DNA of 6,226 bases, taken from an uncultured bacterium. GTDB taxonomy: Bacteria > Bacteroidota > Bacteroidia > Chitinophagales > Chitinophagaceae. Positions 1 to 6,103 of the stretch are shown in pieces. The notes beneath the pieces are model-generated. The model did not search any database. It worked only from the letters and a program-made list of their open reading frames with translations, and was not told the origin of the DNA. Positions within the stretch are counted from its first letter, which is position 1. Every line of letters starts with the position of its first letter. The DNA is taken from the NCBI GenBank assembly GCA_903957405.1, contig CAJBPC010000370.1:1-6226 (forward strand). Reading direction: 5' to 3'. The position numbers and the translations under genes were made by a program.

Positions 1-1
1 A

Positions 2-109
2 AAAATCGACCGCACGCTCGCAAAAGAGGCCCTCGAAATGCTGGCAATCGACGAGAAAGGGCTGGATGAAATGGACAAAAAAATCCTCATGCACCGTAGA
101 GATGCATGA
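2..109 (+). pseudogene. ruvB: RuvB Holliday-junction helicase, 3' fragment, prematurely terminated
   Basis: The frame opens at the window edge and reads 35 residues to TGA at 107-109. Residues 11-29, including the run DEKGLDEMDKKIL, match the segment of RuvB just before the C-terminal winged-helix domain (family pattern AL..L.vD..GLDemD..iL). RuvB is the hexameric AAA+ motor that drives branch migration with RuvA. In the family the text continues with a TI(I/V)(D/E)KF.GGPVG stretch and about 70-75 more residues of DNA-binding winged helix. Here it instead reads MHRRDA and stops, and no other frame downstream restores GGPVG. The end of the frame lies inside the left arm and loop of a terminator hairpin. 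Such a protein should lack its DNA-binding domain, so I call it broken. An assembly junction or a second intact ruvB elsewhere is possible. RuvB identity is fairly sure; the cause of the truncation is not. Confidence 0.72.
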
Positions 110-117
110 GGATTTTT
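79..117. terminator. Bidirectional intrinsic terminator
   Basis: A perfect 15-bp inverted repeat (AAAAATCCTCATGCA at 79-93, its complement at 103-117) encloses a 9-nt loop. The stem is flanked by A5 on one side and T5 on the other, so it can end transcription from either strand. It sits between the plus-strand ruvB fragment and the minus-strand small gene that ends at 172, the position expected of a shared terminator between convergent genes. Its left arm overlaps the last codons of the ruvB frame. Confidence 0.8.
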
Positions 118-171
118 ATATGGGGTAGATAGGCGGCGCCTAGGGAAAAGAAGTATGAAAATAACTATGAA

Positions 172-321
172 TTAGATGATATCCAGTGCCTTGACAAAAA
201 AAGTAAGGATTGGCACCAACGTGATGGAAGTGAGTGCCGGGATGAAAAGGTATACACCGACTGCGATTGCCAGGGAAAGAAAGAAGAGCATCCAGTATGA
301 AGACGTTGATTTCTTTGCCAT
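172..321 (-). CDS. Small hydrophobic membrane protein, 49 aa, unknown family
   Basis: This minus-strand frame starts at the ATG at 321-319 and stops with TAA at 174-172. The product has a short basic, hydroxylated N-terminus (MAKKSTSSYW). A hydrophobic helix follows at about residues 9-27, then a proline and a second hydrophobic stretch at about 29-43. The end is KALDII. This looks like a two-helix inner-membrane hairpin or one long helix; no catalytic motif is visible and I do not recognise a named family. The same frame is open upstream to 552, but that part is polar and overlaps malQ, so the ATG at 321 is preferred. Support comes from a Bacteroidetes-type promoter candidate ending 14 nt before this ATG and from the bidirectional terminator 54 nt beyond the stop. 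The gene is divergent from malQ. Against it: it is short, no clear ribosome site is seen, and the opposite strand is also open here. Confidence 0.55.
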   Translation of the reverse strand: MAKKSTSSYWMLFFLSLAIAVGVYLFIPALTSITLVPILTFFVKALDII

Positions 322-335
322 GATGAAACTTTGCA

Positions 336-366
336 CGAATATAGAGACAGTAATCAATTTAACAAA
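336..366 (-). promoter_or_regulatory. Bacteroidetes-type promoter for the small membrane protein
   Basis: Read on the minus strand, TTTG (366-363) is followed by a 19-nt spacer and TATATTCG (343-336). This fits the Bacteroides sigma-ABfr consensus (TTTG, 19-21 nt, TAnnTTTG) with one mismatch in the -7 element. Transcription would begin around 330, leaving a leader of roughly 10 nt before the ATG at 321. Only the sequence match supports it. Confidence 0.45.
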
Positions 367-397
367 ATCGCTTCTTCCATTCGTCCATCGTTCCTCT

Positions 398-424
398 CGG
401 ATCTTTGGCGAAAGGCCAGATCCG
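398..424. repeat. Inverted repeat in the divergent promoter region
   Basis: CGGATCT (398-404) pairs with AGATCCG (418-424). Inside them GGC (407-409) pairs with GCC (415-417) across a GAAAG loop, with a TT bulge on the left side. It lies between the two candidate -35-like (-33) boxes of the divergent genes and has no T-tract. It could be an operator for a regulator of both genes or an RNA hairpin. Its function is unknown. Confidence 0.35.
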
Positions 425-443
425 TGCCTCGTATGGATGCTTT

Positions 444-458
444 GTGTATAATTTACAC
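444..458. repeat. Short inverted repeat upstream of malQ
   Basis: GTGTA and TACAC arms are separated by TAATT. The element ends 8 nt before the candidate -33 box of malQ, a position where an activator or repressor could bind. Five-base arms in AT-rich sequence can occur by chance, so this is a weak candidate operator only. Confidence 0.2.
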
Positions 459-466
459 CATAACAT

Positions 467-499
467 CTTGACGACTGATTTTTTTCTGTTTTACCTTTG
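467..499 (+). promoter_or_regulatory. Bacteroidetes-type promoter for malQ
   Basis: CTTG (467-470), a 21-nt spacer, and TACCTTTG (492-499) fit the Bacteroides housekeeping consensus, with a perfect -7 element and three of four bases in the -33 element. The -7 box ends 8 nt before the malQ ATG, so the transcript would start within a few bases of the start codon and be nearly leaderless. The match is good; transcription is inferred. Confidence 0.55.
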
Positions 500-507
500 T
501 CAACGAC

Positions 508-3237
508 ATGAAGTTCCATTTTTTTGTACGTTTTTCCACCCGTCCCGGACAATTCCTCCGAATTGTTGGAGATTCTGAAGCATTGGGTAACCAGACCCTT
601 GCCCGGTCAATTCGTATGCAGTATAAGAATGATCAATTCTGGGAGATCGATATGGAGATCCCGGATGAGCATTTTGGCATGGATGGATCGATCAGCTATC
701 GCTATATTCTTGAGGAAGAAGGACGTGATTGGACAGAAGAGTGGGGTATGGACAGAAGATTAAGGATACCCGACTTTCCGTTGCGCCAGGCCGATGTCAT
801 TGACACATGGAACCATGCGGGTACCTATGGCAATGTCTTTTATACTGCACCGTTTCGGGATGTCCTGTTGCAAGAACGTCCCCTACAAAAAAATCCTAAG
901 CCAACAAAAGCGATGACCCATATCTTCAGGGTCAAGGCACCTTTATTGGCATCTGATGAGGAGCTTTGTCTGACGGGCAACGCCATCGAAATGGGAAATT
1001 GGCAAAAAGATAAATTTGTCAGCATGTTTCCCGAGGATGAATGGTGGACTGTCCGCCTGAATCTGTCAAAAGAAACATTTCCATTAACCTATAAATACGC
1101 CGTAAGTAGAAAGGATTCGGGGAGAATATTACGATATGAGGATGGCAACAACAGAGTTTTATATCCACCGGAAAGGACAAAGCGACATATTCTGCTGCAT
1201 GACGGTTTCGTCCATCTGCCGGAGAACAGCTGGAAAGGAGCCGGCATCGCCATTCCCGTCTTCAGCCTTCGGAGCGGAAGGGGCCTCGGTGTGGGGGAGT
1301 TCCCAGATATCAAATTGCTGGCTGACTGGGCGGAGCGGACAGGCATCCGGATGATTCAGTTATTACCCGTCAACGACACCACATCGAGCCATACTTGGCA
1401 GGATTCGTATCCATATTCCGCCATTTCCGCCTTTGCCCTTCACCCTTTGTACCTGAATATCAGGAAGATGGCCGGTAAGGATTTCTTAGATGCTGACGGT
1501 TCATTCATGCGTTTGGAGCATGAATTGAACAATCTGCCGGAAGTGGATTACGAAAAGGTCATGCAGCATAAACAGGGCTTCATAAACCATTTCTTCACCT
1601 TGCAGGGGGAACAAGTTTTTTCCACCCCCGACTTTCAGGAATTTTTCAGGGATAACGAACACTGGCTTCTACCATATGCTGCTTTCTGCCATTTGCGTGA
1701 AAAGTACAAGAATCCGGATCCTTCCCATTGGAAAAAACACAGTCGATACGACAAGCCTGCCATCCTGAAACTCTGCGACCCAAAACAGCGCCATCACCGT
1801 CAGATCAGCATTCATTTTTTCACTCAATACCATCTCCATCTGCAGCTTAAGGATGCTCATGACTACGCCAACAGCAAAGGCATCATCCTGAAGGGGGATA
1901 TCCCCATTGGTGTGAACAGGTATGGGGTGGAGGCTTGGATGGAGCCTGAGCTCTTCGATCTAGGCATGCAATCAGGTGCTCCGCCGGATGACTTTGCCGT
2001 AAAGGGACAAAACTGGGGTTTCCCGACATATCAATGGTCTCGCATGCAGCATGACGGGTTTGCATGGTGGAAAAAGAGGTTTGCCCAGATGAGTCGGTAT
2101 TTCGATGCATTCCGAATCGACCATATCCTTGGATTCTTTCGAATTTGGTCGATCCCAATCGATGCGGTGGAAGGCATCATGGGCAGGTTTGTTCCGGCCA
2201 TTCCGGTTCTTGCAGGTGAGTTCAGGGATAAGGGCATTTCAATGGATACCGAACGCTATTGCAGCCCCTTCATCAGTGACAGCGTCCTTTGGGAGATGTT
2301 TGGCACTGATGAAAAGATACTAAAGCCCTATTTGAGGCCCTTGCATGAAGGGCGATATGCATTGGCGTCAGGCTTTGACACGCAACAAAAAGTGGAAGCT
2401 CATTTCGCAAAGTTTGAGCCCACATCGGAGCTTGACCGCATCAAGAGCGGGCTGTTCGAACTGATTTCGAATGTGATCCTTTTTCGAGAAAGGGATGAAT
2501 CCGGAGATCGATTCCATTTCCGGTTCAATATGGAAAAAACCAGCTCCTTTAGGCATCTGGATGACAAGACCCGTGAACGCCTGAAAGAACTTTATGTCGA
2601 TTATTTTTTCAGGCGGCAGGACCAATTTTGGGAGAAAGAAGCCATGAAAAAGCTGCCGGCATTGAAACGCAGTACCGACATGCTCATTTGCGGAGAAGAT
2701 CTGGGAATGGTTCCAGGATGCGTGCCCGATGTGATGAGCCGGCTTGGCATATTGAGCATGGAAGTGCAGCGGATGCCGAAGAATCCCCGAAAGGAATTCT
2801 TTCATCCTGGGGAGGCTCCATACCTGTCGGTGGTGACGCCATCTTCACATGACATGAGTACGATCAGGGGCTGGTGGGAAGAGGATCCGGAGCGCACGCA
2901 ACGGTTCTTTACACACCAGCTCGGCCAATACAGCACGGCGCCTACGACATGTGAACCTTGGATTTGCAGCATGATCATCTTGCAACATATTTTTTCTCCG
3001 GCACAGTGGTGCGTATTCCAGTTCCAGGATCTGATCGCCATGAGTGGAGCATTGCGGCAGGAAAATCCAGCAGAGGAGCGCATCAATGTCCCAGCCAATC
3101 CGAAGCACTATTGGCGGTACAGGATGCCCATTTCGTTGGAACAACTCATGCACGAAGAGACATTCAATGCTGAACTCAGGGGATACATGGAATCCGGTGG
3201 ACGTATAAAATCAAATTCAATTGCAGATCCGATATAA
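508..3237 (+). CDS. malQ: 4-alpha-glucanotransferase (amylomaltase), GH77 with two CBM20 modules
   Basis: The 909-residue protein transfers alpha-1,4-glucan segments between malto-oligosaccharides and releases glucose, in maltodextrin, starch or glycogen metabolism. No signal peptide is seen, so it should be cytoplasmic. Two starch-binding CBM20 modules come first, at about residues 1-115 (LRIVGDSEALGN) and 137-228 (LCLTGNAIEMGNWQ). The GH77 barrel follows from about 245, beginning GIAIPVFSLRSGRGLGVGEF. All three catalytic carboxylates are present: nucleophile D538 in FRIDH, acid/base E730 in GEDLG, and D782 in SSHDMST; R536 is conserved too. This layout and length are normal for Bacteroidetes (and plant DPE2-like) enzymes. 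The ATG at 508 is chosen because the first CBM20 strand begins within a few residues and a promoter candidate lies just upstream. The last ten or so residues run past the usual end and overlap the next gene by 17 nt, which implies co-transcription. Confidence 0.95.
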   Translation: MKFHFFVRFSTRPGQFLRIVGDSEALGNQTLARSIRMQYKNDQFWEIDMEIPDEHFGMDGSISYRYILEEEGRDWTEEWGMDRRLRIPDFPLRQADVIDTWNHAGTYGNVFYTAPFRDVLLQERPLQKNPKPTKAMTHIFRVKAPLLASDEELCLTGNAIEMGNWQKDKFVSMFPEDEWWTVRLNLSKETFPLTYKYAVSRKDSGRILRYEDGNNRVLYPPERTKRHILLHDGFVHLPENSWKGAGIAIPVFSLRSGRGLGVGEFPDIKLLADWAERTGIRMIQLLPVNDTTSSHTWQDSYPYSAISAFALHPLYLNIRKMAGKDFLDADGSFMRLEHELNNLPEVDYEKVMQHKQGFINHFFTLQGEQVFSTPDFQEFFRDNEHWLLPYAAFCHLREKYKNPDPSHWKKHSRYDKPAILKLCDPKQRHHRQISIHFFTQYHLHLQLKDAHDYANSKGIILKGDIPIGVNRYGVEAWMEPELFDLGMQSGAPPDDFAVKGQNWGFPTYQWSRMQHDGFAWWKKRFAQMSRYFDAFRIDHILGFFRIWSIPIDAVEGIMGRFVPAIPVLAGEFRDKGISMDTERYCSPFISDSVLWEMFGTDEKILKPYLRPLHEGRYALASGFDTQQKVEAHFAKFEPTSELDRIKSGLFELISNVILFRERDESGDRFHFRFNMEKTSSFRHLDDKTRERLKELYVDYFFRRQDQFWEKEAMKKLPALKRSTDMLICGEDLGMVPGCVPDVMSRLGILSMEVQRMPKNPRKEFFHPGEAPYLSVVTPSSHDMSTIRGWWEEDPERTQRFFTHQLGQYSTAPTTCEPWICSMIILQHIFSPAQWCVFQFQDLIAMSGALRQENPAEERINVPANPKHYWRYRMPISLEQLMHEETFNAELRGYMESGGRIKSNSIADPI

Positions 3238-4240
3238 AATATTCAACCTGCCATTCAGGCATCCCTTTACCATTTCAAAGGGCACCAAAACGCACCAACC
3301 GACTTTTGTGGTCGAACTGGAATGGAATGGCGTCAAAGGCTATGGAGAAGCTCCGGGCATCTCGTATTATGACATGCCAGTAGAACTGATGGCGGAACAG
3401 CTCGAGGCAAAGAAAAAGATGGTGGAGCGCTTCGCATTGACAGATCCCGAACGATTCTGGCATTTCCTGCATCACCTCTTCCCTTCGAATAGTTTCCTGG
3501 TCTGCGCGCTGGACATGGCCGGATGGGACCTCATGGGCAAATTGAGGAAATTACCTTTATACAGGATGCTCGCAGAGGGGGCCACGGCCGCCCCGGTCAC
3601 GGATTACACCCTTGGAATCGACACAACCGACCGGATGGTGAAAAAAATGATGGAGATGCCATGGCCTGTTTACAAGATAAAAGTCGGTACCGATGGGGAT
3701 CTTGAACGAATACTCGCCCTTCGAAAACACACTGATTCAATTTTCAGACTTGACGCCAATGCTGGGTGGACACTGGATCAGGCCCTGGAAATGATCCCAT
3801 TACTCCATCAGGCCGGTGTGGAATTGATTGAACAGCCCCTTGCAAAAGATGATTTTCAGGGTATGAAAATACTGTATGACAGATCTCCGTTACCTCTTTT
3901 TGCTGACGAAAGTTGCGTTTCAGAAAAGGATGTGGAGAAATGTGCCGGATATTTCAACGGCATCAACATCAAGTTGACGAAATGCGGAGGCATCACTCCG
4001 GCCCGCAGGATGATCAAGCAGGCGCGGGCATTGGGTATGCAAGTGATGCTTGGTTGCATGAACGAATCCAGTATTGGGACAGCCGCCATTGCCCATCTTT
4101 CCCCGTTGGCTGATTACCTTGACGCTGACGGCCCGCTGCTGCTCGCCGAGGACCTTGCCAATGGGCTGCATTATGAAAAGGGAAGGCTCGCCATTCCTGA
4201 AGCTGCGGGTTTGGGCATTGATTTGCTTGATCCCTTTTGA
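3221..4240 (+). CDS. Dipeptide epimerase (L-Ala-D/L-Glu epimerase type), enolase superfamily
   Basis: The 339-residue protein has the enolase-superfamily layout: an N-terminal capping domain to about residue 115, then a TIM barrel. Visible active-site features are the KxK pair K152/K154, Mg ligands D178, E204 and D229 (in DANAGW, EQPL and ADES), the opposite base K254 (NIKLTKCGG), and the DxD pair D301/D303 (LDADGPLLL) that in dipeptide epimerases binds the substrate amino group. The family inverts the second residue of L-Ala-D-Glu and similar dipeptides, usually to recycle murein peptides in the cytoplasm. The exact dipeptide preference cannot be read from the sequence. The start is TTG at 3221: an in-frame stop at 3206-3208 leaves only this codon or a rarer ATT at 3215, and no ATG gives a complete first beta strand. 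It overlaps malQ by 17 nt in another frame, which suggests translational coupling. No functional link between the two enzymes is obvious. Confidence 0.9.
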   Translation: MQIRYKIFNLPFRHPFTISKGTKTHQPTFVVELEWNGVKGYGEAPGISYYDMPVELMAEQLEAKKKMVERFALTDPERFWHFLHHLFPSNSFLVCALDMAGWDLMGKLRKLPLYRMLAEGATAAPVTDYTLGIDTTDRMVKKMMEMPWPVYKIKVGTDGDLERILALRKHTDSIFRLDANAGWTLDQALEMIPLLHQAGVELIEQPLAKDDFQGMKILYDRSPLPLFADESCVSEKDVEKCAGYFNGINIKLTKCGGITPARRMIKQARALGMQVMLGCMNESSIGTAAIAHLSPLADYLDADGPLLLAEDLANGLHYEKGRLAIPEAAGLGIDLLDPF

Positions 4241-4253
4241 ACGATTACATTTA
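4222..4253 (+). promoter_or_regulatory. Promoter candidate for the tRNA-Pro gene
   Basis: TTTG (4222-4225), a 20-nt spacer and TACATTTA (4246-4253) match the Bacteroidetes consensus except for the final G. The element straddles the stop codon of the dipeptide epimerase and would start transcription near 4258-4260, about a dozen bases before the mature tRNA. The tRNA may therefore be expressed independently of malQ. Confidence 0.45.
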
Positions 4254-4255
4254 CA

Positions 4256-4270
4256 CCCGAAATTTATTTT

Positions 4271-4274
<4 letters not shown>
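4256..4274 (+). repeat. Hairpin overlapping the tRNA 5' end
   Basis: CCCGAAA (4256-4262) and TTTCGGG (4268-4274) form a perfect 7-bp stem with a 5-nt loop. The right arm includes the first four bases of the tRNA acceptor strand, so in a read-through or precursor RNA this stem would compete with the acceptor stem. It may be chance, a weak terminator for the malQ operon, or a processing feature. Confidence 0.3.
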
Positions 4275-4344
<70 letters not shown>

Positions 4345-4356
4345 CATATTTACCCC

Positions 4357-4378
4357 AAAATCGCCTTGGCGGTTTTTT
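4357..4378 (+). terminator. Intrinsic terminator after tRNA-Pro
   Basis: AAAATCGC (4357-4364) pairs with GCGGTTTT (4369-4376), with one G-T pair, around a CTTG loop, and a run of six T covers 4373-4378. It lies 12 nt past the tRNA and should end its transcript. The A-run on the left gives it some capacity in the reverse direction too. Confidence 0.75.
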
Positions 4379-4622
4379 ATGACTTACTTTATCATCTGCC
4401 TCTTGACCTGACCAAAATTCTTTTCTATGTTTGCTGTCGGCATTTTCATTTGATAATGAGCGGAATATCAACACCGCCATCGATCTTGAAATGCCTGTTT
4501 AGTTTTTTATAACATGGTCTGTGGCCTACGAAATGCATGCAAATGATTACTCCGGATGTCCATTTAATACTAACACAGAATGTTTCAAATTACAAGGGGG
4601 ATAAAACATCGTTACTATTCAA

Positions 4623-4637
4623 GGAATGAATCATTCC
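4623..4637. repeat. 15-bp inverted repeat, operator-like
   Basis: GGAATGA (4623-4629) and TCATTCC (4631-4637) are perfect inverted arms around one central A. One central base cannot form a good hairpin, so a dimeric DNA-binding protein site is more likely than an RNA structure. It is 328 nt ahead of the UDP-GlcA epimerase start. No partner regulator is in the window. Confidence 0.35.
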
Positions 4638-4652
4638 CAACGGATCATGACA

Positions 4653-4782
4653 ATCATACGATCTTACACCTTTTCAATGAAGCAGGCTGGCGCAGATTTG
4701 CTCTATTTGTGCCAATTTCGAATACAGTAGATTGAAACGCAGATCAAATTGAATCAAGAATCAAAGCCATCATATGATCTTA
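4653..4782. repeat. Pair of 14-bp direct repeats
   Basis: ATCATACGATCTTA (4653-4666) and ATCATATGATCTTA (4769-4782) differ at one base and are 116 nt apart start to start. The second copy contains the perfect palindrome ATCATATGAT. Together with the nearby inverted repeat they are candidate protein-binding sites upstream of the polysaccharide genes. Chance similarity in AT-rich sequence cannot be excluded. Confidence 0.35.
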
Positions 4783-4964
4783 AGAAATTCCGTTCACCCA
4801 AAATGACAATATTACAACATGCTGGTCGTTAATTTTTTGTTTGATTGTGTATGCTACCAAACACGGGGGAATCTTCCGGTGCTATTTTATTTCAATGACC
4901 TTCAGGCACTATCGTGTGACTGAGGTAGCGAAGCTTTTTCTGACCACAACAAGAATAACCTAAG

Positions 4965-5999
4965 ATGAGCATACTAGTCACAGGCACAGCGGGTTTCGTT
5001 GGTTTCCATACCGTAAAAAAACTTTCAGCGGAAGGATACGACATAATCGGTCTGGACAACATCAACAGCTATTACAATGTACAGCTGAAGATGGACCGGT
5101 TAAAGGATTCGGGCATTTTTTTGCCTGAAGGGGATTTAACGATCGGTGATACTTTCACATCGGAAACGATTCCCGGTTACAGGTTCGTATATGGGGATCT
5201 TACTGACAAGGCGTTCATGATGCGGCTTTTTGAACGGGAGCAAATCGACTATGTCATCAACCTTGCGGCACAGGCCGGCGTGCGTTATAGCCTTGTCAAT
5301 CCCGATTCCTACATACAAAGCAACATACAGGGCTTTTTCAATATTCTTGAATGTTGCCGGAAGTATCCGGTAAAGCATCTGATGTACGCAAGTTCATCGA
5401 GTGTATATGGCAATTCGACGAAGACGCCGTTCACCGAAACGGATCCTACGGACGAAGCCGTTTCGCTATATGCTGCAACAAAGAAAAGCAATGAACTGAT
5501 GGCGCATACGTACAGCCATCTTTTCAGGATCCCATCCACGGGTCTTCGGTTTTTCACGGTGTACGGACCATGGGGCCGGCCGGATATGGCATACTACGAT
5601 TTCTCAAAGTCAATGATGCTTGGCAAACCCATCGCTTTGTTCAACAGCGGTGATATGTACCGGGATTTCACATATGTCGACGACATTGTAGAATCACTTT
5701 CAAGACTTGTGACCAAACCACCGGATAACGCGCCGGAGTTGACGCCTTATCGAGTGTTGAACCTCGGAAACTCAAGCCCGGTCTTCATCAAGGATTTCAT
5801 CACGATCCTGGAGGCCGAAATAGGCGCAAAGGCCATAGTGGAAAACAAGCCGGCACAAATCACCGATGTATACATCACTTATGCCGATACGACCAAGCTG
5901 GAAGGTATCACCGGATTTTCGCCAGCCACGGATATCCGAAAAGGTATTTCGTCATTTGCCGCATGGTTCAAGCAATATCATGCGGGAAAGGAATTTTAA
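4965..5999 (+). CDS. UDP-glucuronate 4-epimerase, extended SDR family (CapI/LpsL type)
   Basis: The 344-residue cytoplasmic enzyme should interconvert UDP-glucuronate and UDP-galacturonate, a precursor for acidic capsule or exopolysaccharide. The Rossmann NAD-binding motif is TGTAGFVG at 6-13, with D31 placed to hold the adenosine ribose. The catalytic set is the serine run SSSS at 143-146 and Y169-x3-K173 (YAATK). Two signatures favour UDP-GlcA over UDP-Glc as substrate, namely GPWGRPDM at 201-208 and NSGDMYRDFTYVDDI at 227-241. Length fits the family (about 335-350). The ATG at 4965 puts the first beta strand at residue 2. The upstream sequence is A-rich (AACAAGAATAACCTAAG) rather than Shine-Dalgarno-like, as is common in Bacteroidetes. 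It is probably the first gene of a polysaccharide locus, with an export lipoprotein gene next. A related 4-epimerase acting on another UDP-sugar remains possible. Confidence 0.9.
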   Translation: MSILVTGTAGFVGFHTVKKLSAEGYDIIGLDNINSYYNVQLKMDRLKDSGIFLPEGDLTIGDTFTSETIPGYRFVYGDLTDKAFMMRLFEREQIDYVINLAAQAGVRYSLVNPDSYIQSNIQGFFNILECCRKYPVKHLMYASSSSVYGNSTKTPFTETDPTDEAVSLYAATKKSNELMAHTYSHLFRIPSTGLRFFTVYGPWGRPDMAYYDFSKSMMLGKPIALFNSGDMYRDFTYVDDIVESLSRLVTKPPDNAPELTPYRVLNLGNSSPVFIKDFITILEAEIGAKAIVENKPAQITDVYITYADTTKLEGITGFSPATDIRKGISSFAAWFKQYHAGKEF

Positions 6000-6103
6000 T
6001 GAGTGATGGGGATTGTCAGATGCCGTAATTGAAAGGCAGACCCCGTTTCATCAGGTTGAATCATTGCTTCCTCATCCAAACACCCTATTGTAAAAAGCAG
6101 CAT

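Larger units (their letters stand above)
4379..4964. other. Gene-free AT-rich intergenic region
   Basis: About 585 bp lie between the tRNA terminator and the UDP-GlcA epimerase. No frame of useful length is present on either strand, and I could not recognise decayed protein similarity. It is visibly more AT-rich than the flanking genes. It holds an imperfect direct repeat, a 15-bp inverted repeat, the palindrome TGCATGCA (4534-4541), three ATCAA copies at 4743-4764, and a weak hairpin at 4862-4881 (CAC and GGAA pairing with TTCC and GTG). No good Bacteroidetes promoter was found ahead of 4965, so the start of the polysaccharide transcript is unplaced. The region may be a long regulatory leader or the scar of a lost insertion beside a tRNA. 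Confidence 0.5.

Noticed and set aside
130..142. Palindrome TAGGCG-G-CGCCTA beside the small gene stop
   Set aside because: Six-base arms with one central base, no T-tract and no gene-start context; a chance dyad is as likely as a site.
176..451. Plus-strand open frame of 91 codons before malQ
   Set aside because: The residue order shows no domain-like pattern, and it lies opposite the more convincing small membrane protein gene.
322..552. Upstream extension of the small minus-strand gene to an ATG at 552
   Set aside because: The extension is polar, unlike the membrane part, and overlaps the malQ start; the promoter candidate at 336-366 lies inside it.
2368..2805. Minus-strand open frame of 145 codons inside malQ
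   Set aside because: It is entirely antisense to the conserved GH77 domain and has no recognisable features.
4626..4730. 34-codon plus-strand frame in the intergenic gap
   Set aside because: The only ribosome-site-like sequence (AAGGA) is directly against the ATG, the product has no recognisable pattern, and the start falls within the inverted repeat.
4836..4866. TTTG boxes at 4836-4843 as a promoter for the UDP-GlcA epimerase
   Set aside because: No TAnnTTTG-like element lies 19-21 nt downstream.
5999..6025. ATG overlapping the UDP-GlcA epimerase stop (TAATG)
   Set aside because: The frame closes after 8 codons, so it is not a gene.
6008..6044. GGGG/CCCC and TGCC/GGCA pairing after the UDP-GlcA epimerase as a terminator
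   Set aside because: The stem is interrupted and no T-tract follows, so it is unlikely to stop transcription.
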